Below, piece after piece: positions 1 through 7,315 of a stretch of DNA of 64,000 nt. The translations under genes were made by a program, and so were the position numbers. Below the pieces are notes generated by a model that was not told the DNA's origin, made no database searches, and saw nothing but the letters and a program-made list of their open reading frames with translations. Position 1 is the first letter of the stretch; each line of letters starts with the position of its first letter. The stretch spans positions 620,001-684,000 of the forward strand of contig NZ_JAHCDA010000002.1 of assembly GCF_018413645.1 (NCBI RefSeq), written 5' to 3'. This DNA is from Roseococcus pinisoli (lineage in GTDB: Bacteria; Pseudomonadota; Alphaproteobacteria; Acetobacterales; Acetobacteraceae).

Positions 1-18
1 GTGGTCCGGATGGACCAC
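1..18. repeat. Short perfect inverted repeat at the window edge
   Basis: Arms GTGGTCC and GGACCAC (7 bp) enclose a GGAT loop. It lies just beyond the stop codon of the TAXI binding protein gene on the minus strand. It could be a small intergenic hairpin before the next, unseen gene of a TRAP operon, but the window ends here and there is no T-tract, so a terminator role is only a guess. Confidence 0.35.
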
Positions 19-45
19 GGCGCCGGTCGTCTTACCCGAAGGCCA

Positions 46-1038
46 TCAGGCCAGGATGAGGTTGTCCGGGATCGTCTGGCCGGCCTCGCGGAGGTAGCGC
101 GCCGCGCCGGGGTGATAGGGCAGGAAGGTGTTCTTGCCCGCATTGGCCGCGACCGTCTCCGACGCGGCGGAGATCGCCTGCCGCAGACGCGGCTGCGTGC
201 CGAGCACCGCCTTCAGCATCTCGTAGACCAGGTCCTCGGGCAGCGAGCGATGGCCGATGGCGAAGTTGTACATGCCCACCACCCGCAGCTCGCGGCCTGC
301 CGTGCGATAGGTGCTGGCCGGCAGGGTGCTGGGCGAGAGCTCGGGGAAGTTGCTCGTCAGCCTCGTCACCTCCTCGGGCGTGAAGTCGAGGAAATTGATC
401 TCACCCGAGGTCTCGGCTTCCGAGAAGGCCGGGACCGGCACACCCGACGCGAAGAGGAAGGCATCCAGCAGGCCGTCCTGCAGCTGGCCCGACATGTCGC
501 TTCCCGAACCGAAGCGGACGGAGCCCGGACGATGGCCGAGGGTGTTCAGGATCAGCGGGAAATAGGTGCCGGGCGTGCCGCCGCGCGGCCCCACGCCGAC
601 ATTCTTGCCCGCGAGCAGCGCCATCGAGGTGATGCCGCTGCGCTTCAGCGCGATGCCGTGGAACGGCGTGTCATACATCGGGAAGAGGGCGCGGATGTCC
701 CGGAAGCGATTGCCCTGCGTCCAGTCCCCCTGCCCGTTCCAGGCCTGCAGCGCGACGCCCATGGTCGTCATGCCGATCTCGACCTCGCGGCGCTGCACCA
801 GGATGATGTTCTGGTTCGGCCCCTGGGTCGTGCGGAAGGAGACGTTGATGCCCGTCGCTTCCTGGACGAGCTGGCCCCAGGCGGGTCCGTATAGGGCATA
901 GGTACCGCCCGGCGCCGCCGTTCCCATATTGAGGGCCCGAGGCCAGGCGGCATTGCGGGGCTGCGCAAAGGCCTGGCTCACGAGGGCGGGCGCGGCGATC
1001 GCCAGCGCCGAGCTGGCAAGAAGAGTGCGGCGTTGCAT
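46..1038 (-). CDS. TAXI family TRAP transporter solute-binding protein
   Basis: 330 aa periplasmic binding protein of the TAXI branch of TRAP transporters, which deliver organic acids or other small anionic solutes to a fused DctQM-type permease. Residues 1-25 form a signal peptide (MQRRTLLASSALAIAAPALV, then an AxA-type cleavage site before QPRNAA). The mature start carries the family signature GTAAPGGTYALYGPAWGQL, followed by an NQNIILVQRREVEIG stretch typical of TAXI proteins. The ORF extends 24 codons upstream, but GGAGGAAAG sits 7-8 nt before this ATG and the signal peptide begins here, so this start is preferred. The matching fused permease would be expected just left of the window. Substrate cannot be told. 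Confidence 0.85.
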   Translation of the reverse strand: MQRRTLLASSALAIAAPALVSQAFAQPRNAAWPRALNMGTAAPGGTYALYGPAWGQLVQEATGINVSFRTTQGPNQNIILVQRREVEIGMTTMGVALQAWNGQGDWTQGNRFRDIRALFPMYDTPFHGIALKRSGITSMALLAGKNVGVGPRGGTPGTYFPLILNTLGHRPGSVRFGSGSDMSGQLQDGLLDAFLFASGVPVPAFSEAETSGEINFLDFTPEEVTRLTSNFPELSPSTLPASTYRTAGRELRVVGMYNFAIGHRSLPEDLVYEMLKAVLGTQPRLRQAISAASETVAANAGKNTFLPYHPGAARYLREAGQTIPDNLILA

Positions 1039-1154
1039 GAGAGCTCTTTCCTCCGGTTTATGGCCGGAAGAATGCCCCACTCGGCCGCCGGAGGAAATCC
1101 GTATTAACACGGCGTAACGCTGGCCGCCCCGGAAAGCTCCTCGGCCGCGACGAG

Positions 1155-1949
1155 TTACCGCCCCTTGAAGACCGGCGCGCGCTTCTCGCGGAAGGCCGTC
1201 AGCCCCTCGCGCAGATCCTCACTCTTCTGGCTGGCCCGCGCGCGCTCGATGGCGCCGGCCTCGTCGAAATCCTGCCGCGCGATTTCGTTGAGGCTGCGCT
1301 TCACGCCCTGCACCGCGAGCGGCGCGAGCGAGGCGATCCGCGTCGCCAGCGCATCCACCCGCGCATCGAGCTGGTCGGCCGAAACCACCTCGGTCAGGTA
1401 GCCGATGGCCAGCATCTCGGACGCGAAGATCTTTTCGGCGGTCAGAAACAGCTTCTTTGCCGCATTAAGGCCAAGCCGGCTGACATAGCGCTTCATGCCG
1501 GCGGGATAGTAATGGAGGCCGATCCGCGCGGCAGGCATGAACATCTCGGCCTGCTCAGTGCCGATCCGGAAATCGCAGCACAGGGCGAAATCCGTCGAGC
1601 CGCCATAGACGCCGCCATTGAGCCGGCAGATCACGGGAACCTTCAGGTTTTCCAGCGCCGTGCCCACGCTTTCGAAGGAAGGGCCGCCGTCCGCCGCGGT
1701 CACCTCGGCATCGGGCCGGTTCGCCATGTCGCCCAGGTGGTAGCCGGACGAGAAGGACTTGCCCGTTCCCGTCAGGATGACCACGCGGATGGCGGGATCG
1801 GCCTCGATGGTCTCGAAATGCTCGAGAAGCTTCAGCAGATCGGGCGGCTCGATGCGGTTATGCACCGCCGGCCGGTTCAGCCGGATGGTGGCGCGCGCGC
1901 CGTCGATCGTGAGCAGCGGCGTCGTGGCCTCGGCCTGCATGCCGTCCAT
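1155..1949 (-). CDS. Enoyl-CoA hydratase/isomerase family protein (atypical active site)
   Basis: 264 aa crotonase-fold protein. The fold is shown by NRPAVHNRI near the N terminus, FSSGYHLGDM (oxyanion region) and NGGVYGGSTDFALCCDFRIG, and by the C-terminal REKRAPVFKGR, a usual crotonase ending. The two glutamates that catalyse hydration in true enoyl-CoA hydratases are not where expected: GGGxE reads GGSTD, and the usual PExxLG reads PAARIG. It may therefore catalyse another crotonase reaction (isomerisation, decarboxylation, thioester hydrolysis) or have lost activity. AGGAGAG lies 6 nt before the ATG. It stands alone between the TAXI gene and the end of the efflux/Mrp operon. Confidence 0.82.
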   Translation of the reverse strand: MDGMQAEATTPLLTIDGARATIRLNRPAVHNRIEPPDLLKLLEHFETIEADPAIRVVILTGTGKSFSSGYHLGDMANRPDAEVTAADGGPSFESVGTALENLKVPVICRLNGGVYGGSTDFALCCDFRIGTEQAEMFMPAARIGLHYYPAGMKRYVSRLGLNAAKKLFLTAEKIFASEMLAIGYLTEVVSADQLDARVDALATRIASLAPLAVQGVKRSLNEIARQDFDEAGAIERARASQKSEDLREGLTAFREKRAPVFKGR

Positions 1950-2030
1950 GGGGGCTCTCCTGGTTCGTTGGCGCGCAAGATACGCGAATCATCCGCTTAA
2001 GATAGGCAAGGCGCCGCATGGCGCAGGCCG

Positions 2031-3632
2031 TCAGGCGAGTGCCCAGCCGAAGGCCAGCAGCAGAAGAACCAGCGCCAGGCCGGCCTGCGGCCAGCAGTTC
2101 AGCACCCGCTCCAACCCATCCGCCGCGCGGCCCAGCGGGCCCGCGGCGCGATGGAAGGCGCGCTCGGCCGGGATCAGCACGTCGCCCTCCGGCACGGCCG
2201 GCAGACGGCCCAACAGTGGCACCAGCGCGGCGCCGATCGCCATGGGCCAGACCGCCTTCCATATGGCGGCCGGGGTCAACGCCTCGGCGAAGCTGCCCAC
2301 CTGCGCGAAGAGCACCCAGGGGATCGCCATGGCGGACAGGGTCAGGCCCAGCCAGGGCAGCCAGAGCCCGGCGGCGGGCCAGGTGCCTCCCTCCTCCATT
2401 CCGGCGGCCAGGCGGCGTGCGAAATGCAGCATGAGCAGCGTCGTGCCGCCGGCCGAAATGGCCGAAAGCGTTCCCAGCAGGCCGTAGCCGAGCTGATCCT
2501 TCACCGCGGCCTTGGCCAGCGCGCCGCCCGTCAGTGGGAATCCGCCGAAGCTCAGGACGAGGAGCAGGACCGGAACCATCACCCAGGCCATCCCTCGCCG
2601 CCCCGCCGCATAACCCACGCCGACGGCGAGGAAGCAGGCCCCCTTCGCCAGCACGTGGTGCGAGGCATAGAAGGCCGCATCCATGGGCGCCGCCGCCTGC
2701 CCCGCCGCGAGCCCGGCGCCGAGGGCTGCCATCACCACGCCCATCTGGCTCACGCTGGAATAGGCGAGCACCGTCTTGGGATTGGCCTGGGTGACGCCGA
2801 TCGCGACGCCGTAGAAGGCCGTGGCGAAGCCCATCACCACCAGCGCCTCCCCCAGGACCGGACCGCCGGCATCCCAGGGGAGAAAGCGGATCAGCCCGAT
2901 GATGCCGGCCTTCACGATGGCGCCGCTGAGCACGGCCGAGGCCGGCATGGGCGCCGCCGGGTGGGCCAACGGCAGCCAGACGTGCAACGGCACCATGCCC
3001 GCCTTCAGCCCGAAGCCCAGGATGAGCAGCGCAATGGTCGCGCCATGCCAGGGCGAGACCGGCAAGGCCGCCGTGACCTCCGCAATGGCGATGCTGTCGC
3101 CGGGCGAAGCCACGGCCAGCACCGCGAAGCCGAGGAGGAGGAAGATCTCTCCCAGCACGGCCAGCAGCAGGTAGATCGAGCCCGCCCGCCAGGCGCGAGC
3201 CGTGCGATCGTGGATCACGAGCCCATAGGCGGAAAGGCTCACCATCGCGAAGGCCAGGTAGAAGGTGACAAGGTCCCCCGCGGCGAAGACGCCGAGGCTC
3301 CCGGCCATGGTCAGCAGCCACCAGCAGGCGAAGCGCTCCGTCGCCAATCCACGATCGAGATAGGCCGCGGCATAGGCCCCCGCGGCGCTCCAAAGCAGCG
3401 CGGCCACACCGAGCAGCAGGGCCGCGGGCCGACCCAGCTCCAGGGTGAAGCGCAGACGATTCGGATCCAGCACCACCGGCGGCATGTCGATGGCGAACAG
3501 CGCCGCCGCGACGCCCGGCAGCGGCGCCAGCCAGAGCAGGCGCGGCATCGCGCGCCGTGCCCCGGCGGAGAGGCAGGCCGCCAGCATCAGCAGCGGCACG
3601 AGCATGGTCGCGAGGAGCAGGACCCCGCTCAC
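2031..3632 (-). CDS. mnhD: Mrp antiporter subunit D paralog (second MnhD/NuoN-like protein)
   Basis: 533 aa polytopic proton-conducting subunit of the MrpA/MrpD/NuoLMN family, about 14 membrane segments. Seen motifs: PLHVWLPLAHPAAPMPASAVLSGAIVKAGIIGLIRF (split here only by the line; the central PLHVWLPLAH and SGAIVKAG are diagnostic) and the ANPKTVLAYSSVSQMG channel helix. The open frame extends upstream, but the GTG at 3632 overlaps the stop of the previous gene as GTGA and opens directly into a hydrophobic helix (SGVLLLATMLVPLL), so it is chosen. It is the last gene of the operon. With the preceding MnhD it gives two large antiporter-like subunits; one probably fills the place of the missing MnhA N-terminal domain (inference). 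Confidence 0.85.
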   Translation of the reverse strand: MSGVLLLATMLVPLLMLAACLSAGARRAMPRLLWLAPLPGVAAALFAIDMPPVVLDPNRLRFTLELGRPAALLLGVAALLWSAAGAYAAAYLDRGLATERFACWWLLTMAGSLGVFAAGDLVTFYLAFAMVSLSAYGLVIHDRTARAWRAGSIYLLLAVLGEIFLLLGFAVLAVASPGDSIAIAEVTAALPVSPWHGATIALLILGFGLKAGMVPLHVWLPLAHPAAPMPASAVLSGAIVKAGIIGLIRFLPWDAGGPVLGEALVVMGFATAFYGVAIGVTQANPKTVLAYSSVSQMGVVMAALGAGLAAGQAAAPMDAAFYASHHVLAKGACFLAVGVGYAAGRRGMAWVMVPVLLLVLSFGGFPLTGGALAKAAVKDQLGYGLLGTLSAISAGGTTLLMLHFARRLAAGMEEGGTWPAAGLWLPWLGLTLSAMAIPWVLFAQVGSFAEALTPAAIWKAVWPMAIGAALVPLLGRLPAVPEGDVLIPAERAFHRAAGPLGRAADGLERVLNCWPQAGLALVLLLLAFGWALA

Positions 3633-5083
3633 GGCTGCCCCACCTGCACGAGGCCGAAGGAATAGAGCGGCAGCAGCCCCATCCCGAGGGAAACCAGGGC
3701 CAGGGCCAGCACCACCTTCTCCTGCACGCCCAGGCGCGGCACGGGAACCGGCGTGGCCCCGCTGCGCATGGCCGCGACCAGGACCCGAAAGACGTAGCCG
3801 CCCGTCAGCAGCCCGCCGGCCAGCATCACCACGGCCCACCACCATTGCCCGGTCTGAAGCGCCGATTGCAGCAGGAGCCACTTCGCCGTGAAGCCGCCGC
3901 TCGGCGGGATGCCCATCAGCGAGAGGCCCGCAAGGCCGAAGGCGATCACCGGCACTGGCATGGCGCGCGCGACGCCCCCGAGATCCGCGATGCGGTCATG
4001 CCCCAGGGCCTTGGAGATCACGCCGGCCGCCAGGAACATCGAGGCCTTGGCGAAGGCGTGGGAGACGGCCTGCAGCACACCGCCCAGCCAGGCGCCCGAG
4101 CCCCCCGCCAGCACGAGGGGAAACATGAAGTAGAGGTAGCCGATCTGCGCGATGGTCGAATAGGCGATCAGCAGCTTCAACCGCGACTGGCGCAGGGCGA
4201 CGAGGCTTCCCAACAGGATCGCCCCCGCCCCCAGCCCGGCCAGGAGCTGCAGCGCCGCCCAGGCGGATTCCGGCGGCATCACCTGCAGCCAGAGCCGCGC
4301 CAGCAGGTAGAAGGAGGCCTTCACGACCAGGGCCGAGAGCACGGCGCTCGCCGCCGCGGGCGCGCCCGCATGGGCCGGCGGCAGCCAGAGATGCAGGGGG
4401 AAAAGTGCGGATTTCGCGATCAGCCCAACCGTGATCAGCGCCACGGCGAGAAGCGTGGGCGCCCCGCCCTGCAGGCCTGTCGAGAGGAGCCCGATATCGA
4501 GCGTGCCGTGGCTGCCATAGAGCAGCGCCACGCCGAGCAGATAGAGGACCGAGCCCAGCAGCGCGAACATCAGGTAGCGCAGCGCGGCCGACAGGGTCTC
4601 GGCCTTGCCGTCGAGGGCCGCCAGCGGCACGGCCGCGAAGGTCAGCAGTTCCAGCCCGACGAAGAGATTGAACAGGTCGTTGCTCAGCAGCACGCAAGCC
4701 ATCGCTGTCCAGATCGACAGCAGGAGGCACCAGAACATCAGCTTGCGGCGTGTCTCCGCCTCGCCAGGCGCCGTACCGAACTCCGCGCGCGCGAAGATCG
4801 CGGTGGCACCGATGATGACCGTGGTGGTGAGCAGAAGGGCGGCCGAGAGCCCGTCCATGCGGAGCGCGAGGCCGAGCGGCGGCGTCCAACCTCCCAGCAT
4901 GTAGGTCAGCGGCTCGCCGCCCCGCAGCAGCGCGGCCGAGATCATGAGGGCGATGACCAGGCCGATCGGCGGCGTCAGGAGCGTCAGCCGCTCGGCCACT
5001 CGCGCTCCGCCGGCGAAGGCGATCGACATGGCCACCACCGGCAGCATCGCCGACAGCGGCAGGAGGAAGGCCGCGTCAGTCAT
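3629..5083 (-). CDS. mnhD: Mrp-type Na+/H+ antiporter subunit D
   Basis: 484 aa membrane protein of the MnhD/NuoN-like family. Key stretches are FPLHLWLPPAHAGAPAAASA, SALVVKASFYLLARL and LIAYSTIAQIGYL, which contain the conserved lysines and helix breaks of proton-translocating subunits; GIPPSGGFTAKWLLLQ near the C terminus is a standard MnhD feature. Start ATG at 5083 overlaps the mnhC stop by 8 nt. It should act in the cytoplasmic membrane as part of the hetero-oligomeric Mrp complex that exchanges Na+ (or K+) for protons. The two D-type genes are adjacent, overlap by 4 nt and are clearly diverged, so the duplication is not recent. Confidence 0.9.
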   Translation of the reverse strand: MTDAAFLLPLSAMLPVVAMSIAFAGGARVAERLTLLTPPIGLVIALMISAALLRGGEPLTYMLGGWTPPLGLALRMDGLSAALLLTTTVIIGATAIFARAEFGTAPGEAETRRKLMFWCLLLSIWTAMACVLLSNDLFNLFVGLELLTFAAVPLAALDGKAETLSAALRYLMFALLGSVLYLLGVALLYGSHGTLDIGLLSTGLQGGAPTLLAVALITVGLIAKSALFPLHLWLPPAHAGAPAAASAVLSALVVKASFYLLARLWLQVMPPESAWAALQLLAGLGAGAILLGSLVALRQSRLKLLIAYSTIAQIGYLYFMFPLVLAGGSGAWLGGVLQAVSHAFAKASMFLAAGVISKALGHDRIADLGGVARAMPVPVIAFGLAGLSLMGIPPSGGFTAKWLLLQSALQTGQWWWAVVMLAGGLLTGGYVFRVLVAAMRSGATPVPVPRLGVQEKVVLALALVSLGMGLLPLYSFGLVQVGQP

Positions 5084-5375
5084 CCGTGCCGTCCTGACGC
5101 AGCTCGGCGATCCGCAGCAGCAGTGCGATGGCGAGCGTGGTGGCCGCGAAGGCGACGACGATGCCCGTGATGATAATGGCCTGCGGCACCGGATCGCCGT
5201 CGAAGCCCGCCCCCGCGCCGCGACGCGCCACGACGCCGAAGACGAGGAACACCCCGCCGCCGAGCAGATTGAAGGACAGGATGCGCCGCAGCGGCGCGGC
5301 ATGGGTCAGCACGCCGTAGAGGCCGAGACCCACCAGCGCCGCGGCCAGCAGGCCGAAGATGGTGACTTCGTTCAT
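5076..5375 (-). CDS. mnhC: Mrp-type Na+/H+ antiporter subunit C (NuoK-like)
   Basis: 99 aa, three membrane helices, the usual size for MnhC/NuoK. It begins MNEVTIFGLLAAALVGLGLY and contains the family motif DPVPQAIIITGIVVAFAATT, with the TGIVV segment found in MnhC and NuoK proteins. It starts at an ATG overlapping the preceding stop by 4 nt (ATGA) and its own stop overlaps mnhD by 8 nt, so translation is likely coupled. It supplies a small proton-pathway subunit of the Mrp complex. The much longer open frame upstream of this ATG is a shadow of the MnhB gene. Confidence 0.9.
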   Translation of the reverse strand: MNEVTIFGLLAAALVGLGLYGVLTHAAPLRRILSFNLLGGGVFLVFGVVARRGAGAGFDGDPVPQAIIITGIVVAFAATTLAIALLLRIAELRQDGTDD

Positions 5376-6313
5376 GGCGCGGCCTTCGGCGGGCCCACCA
5401 GCAGCAGCACCAGCGCCACCGCGATGGAGAAGGTCAGCGCCGCCTCCACCAGCAGGATCAGCGGCTTGGTGAAAGCCGCCGGATAGGCGAGGAAGCCGTC
5501 GGCCAGGAAGCTGCCCAGCAGCCCGATGGCGATGAAGACGATGGGGCCCAGGATCACCCAGACCCGCAGCCGGCGCGAGCTCACAGCCGGCGGGCGGACG
5601 AGCCCGGCCATCCAGGCCAGCACCCACATTGCGGCCAGCACCGTCCCGCCCTGGAAGGCGCCGCCCGGCGCCTCCGCGCCGGTCCAGACGAGATGCACGC
5701 CGATGACCACACCGATGGGCGGGATGATCTGCGCGGCAAGGCGCAGGGCCGGATCGCGGCGTGGCGGCTGAATATCGCCGGGGATGCCGCCCCAGGCGCC
5801 GTCGGGCGCCACCGACCAGACGCCGATCACCGCCAGCACCAGCACCACCGCCTCCAGCAGCGTATCCAGTGCGCGCCAGGCGAGCAGCACGCCGGAGACC
5901 GGGTTGCCGAGCTCGGTCGCCGCGAGGTTGGCCGCGGCCAAGGGGGCGAGGCTCGGCGCGGGATCGCCGAGGTTTAGGAGAGTCCAGCCCAGGGCCACGG
6001 CCAGGAGGGCGCAGAAGAAGCCGGTCGCGATCCGCAGGGCCATGGCGGGCTGGTCGCGGACCTCGGCCAGGGTCTGCGCGCCGAGGCGGGCCGTCGCCCC
6101 CAGCAGCAGCACGCCGCTGGCCCCCGCCCCGACCGCCGCCTCGGTGAGCGCCACATCCACCGTGCCGAGCCTGACCCAGGCCAGGGACAGCACCAGGCCG
6201 AAGGCGACGAAGCCCACCACCGCCTCGAAGGCCCGCCGCGCCGCGACGGTCCAGAGCGCCGCCGCCAGGACCGAAAAGGCCAGCGCCAGGTCGATGAGGA
6301 GCGTCGCGCTCAC
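5372..6313 (-). CDS. mnhB: MbhD (DUF4040)-MnhB fusion subunit of the Mrp antiporter
   Basis: 313 aa. Residues about 1-80 look like the MbhD/DUF4040 module that in standard Mrp operons is the C-terminal part of MnhA (FEAVVGFVAFGLVLSLAWV, then VDVALTEAAVGAG). Residues about 90-165 carry further helices and an LLEAVVLVLAVIGVWS stretch resembling the MbhE/MnhA tail. Residues about 170-313 are MnhB (GVVIGVHLVWTGAEAPGGAF, QGGTVLAAMWVLAWMAG). The GTG at 6313 overlaps the mnhG stop as GTGA and starts a helix (SATLLIDLALAFSVLA); the longer upstream frame is a shadow. So the MnhA C-terminal domains are kept and fused to MnhB, while the large MnhA NuoL-like part is absent. Confidence 0.85.
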   Translation of the reverse strand: MSATLLIDLALAFSVLAAALWTVAARRAFEAVVGFVAFGLVLSLAWVRLGTVDVALTEAAVGAGASGVLLLGATARLGAQTLAEVRDQPAMALRIATGFFCALLAVALGWTLLNLGDPAPSLAPLAAANLAATELGNPVSGVLLAWRALDTLLEAVVLVLAVIGVWSVAPDGAWGGIPGDIQPPRRDPALRLAAQIIPPIGVVIGVHLVWTGAEAPGGAFQGGTVLAAMWVLAWMAGLVRPPAVSSRRLRVWVILGPIVFIAIGLLGSFLADGFLAYPAAFTKPLILLVEAALTFSIAVALVLLLVGPPKAAP

Positions 6314-6597
6314 TGGGATTCCCGCCGAGCGATCCGGGCGATCATCTGGCCTACGGTGGCGCCCGCCAGCATCGCCAGCGCCCAGACGAGCAGGAGCTTG
6401 AGTGCGCCGAGCAGGCTTCCCGCCTGCGGCATCAGGCCCAGGACGATGAGGCCGAGGCCCAGCCCATCTGCCTTGGTCAGCGCGTGCAGGCGGCTCAGCG
6501 TGTCGGGGAAGCGCAGCAGGCCGAGCGTGCCCGCGGCAAGGAAGAACAGCCCCGCCAGCACGGCGAGCACAGTGAAGGCATCGGCCAGCAGGCTCAT
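6310..6597 (-). CDS. mnhG: Mrp-type Na+/H+ antiporter subunit G
   Basis: 95 aa, three predicted helices, normal MnhG length. The signature GTLGLLRFPDTLSRLHALTK (residues about 23-42) followed by a glycine-rich helix is characteristic of MnhG/PhaG. The ATG at 6597 overlaps the mnhF stop (ATGA) and its own stop overlaps the MbhD-MnhB start (GTGA). It is a small structural subunit of the Mrp complex. Nothing unusual is seen in the protein. Confidence 0.9.
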   Translation of the reverse strand: MSLLADAFTVLAVLAGLFFLAAGTLGLLRFPDTLSRLHALTKADGLGLGLIVLGLMPQAGSLLGALKLLLVWALAMLAGATVGQMIARIARRESQ

Positions 6598-6854
6598 CGA
6601 CGTCGGCCCGGCACGGCCAGCGCGAAGGCGACCGAGGCAAAGGCCGCGAGAACCGAGAGCGAGAGCGCCGCATCCACGATGGCGCCATTGCCCATCCCGG
6701 CCGCGAGAAGCAGCAGGGCCGCGATGCCCCCGGTGCCAAGCAGCTGCGCCGCCATCATCCGGTCGGCATCCGTTGGCCCGCGCAGCACGCGCCAGAGACC
6801 GGCCACCACCGTCAGCATCACGCCGCCGGAAGCAAGGAGCAGGAACTCAGCCAC
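6594..6854 (-). CDS. mnhF: Mrp-type Na+/H+ antiporter subunit F
   Basis: 86 aa, three helices. The loop RVLRGPTDADRMMAAQLLGT is the conserved MnhF/PhaF motif (RxxRGPxxxDRxxA), and an acidic residue in the last helix region (IVDAALSLSVLAAFASVAFA) is also typical. Its start overlaps the end of mnhE by 8 nt. Small subunit of the Mrp complex, cytoplasmic membrane. Confidence 0.9.
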   Translation of the reverse strand: MAEFLLLASGGVMLTVVAGLWRVLRGPTDADRMMAAQLLGTGGIAALLLLAAGMGNGAIVDAALSLSVLAAFASVAFALAVPGRRR

Positions 6855-7314
6855 GAAAGATTCGCGCGAAGCGCGCCTCCTCGGCCGCCATGGAGGCCGC
6901 GACCGGCTGCGTCACATCCAGCGCATGGATCGCGACGGCGCCCGAAACCTCGTCCTCCCCGGCCGGCAGCGTGCCCGGCTGCAGGCTCGACCAGGTGAGG
7001 AAGGCGTCGCGCTGCACCGAGGGCGCGGTCACCGGCGCGTAGGGGACGAAGCCGGGCGACAGCCGAAGGTCGAAAGCCCGGCACGCCACCTCGGTCCCGG
7101 CCCGAAGGGCCTGGAGGGGATAGCGCAGCAGCAGGCCCAATAGAGGCAGCGGGCGCAGCTGAAGGACGCCGGCCGGCAGCAATCGCAGGCTGAACCAGGT
7201 GGCGATGGCGGCCGTGGCGGCGCCGACCGCCAGCCCCTTGAGGTCGGCGCCCCCGATCACGACCCAGACCGCCAGCAGCCCCACGAACCTCGGAAGCGCC
7301 GCGAGCGGGGGCAT
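6847..7314 (-). CDS. mnhE: Mrp-type Na+/H+ antiporter subunit E
   Basis: 155 aa, two N-terminal membrane segments followed by a cytoplasmic domain. The segment LLRYPLQALRAGTEVACRAF and the later FVPYAPVTAPSVQRDAFLTW with SSLQPGTLP are the MnhE core (the TPGT-like motif reads SLQPGT). The end, IFRG, matches usual MnhE endings. The ATG at 7314 begins only one base after the stop codon of the RND pump gene, with no room for a separate promoter, so it is almost certainly read through from the pump genes. This places the antiporter under the efflux operon's control. Confidence 0.85.
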   Translation of the reverse strand: MPPLAALPRFVGLLAVWVVIGGADLKGLAVGAATAAIATWFSLRLLPAGVLQLRPLPLLGLLLRYPLQALRAGTEVACRAFDLRLSPGFVPYAPVTAPSVQRDAFLTWSSLQPGTLPAGEDEVSGAVAIHALDVTQPVAASMAAEEARFARIFRG

Positions 7315-7315
7315 C

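Noticed and set aside
1-894. Long plus-strand frames opposite the TAXI gene and, likewise, opposite the Mrp, RND and phn genes
   Set aside because: Arg/His/Gly-rich shadows produced by GC-rich coding DNA; real genes on the other strand have clear family motifs.
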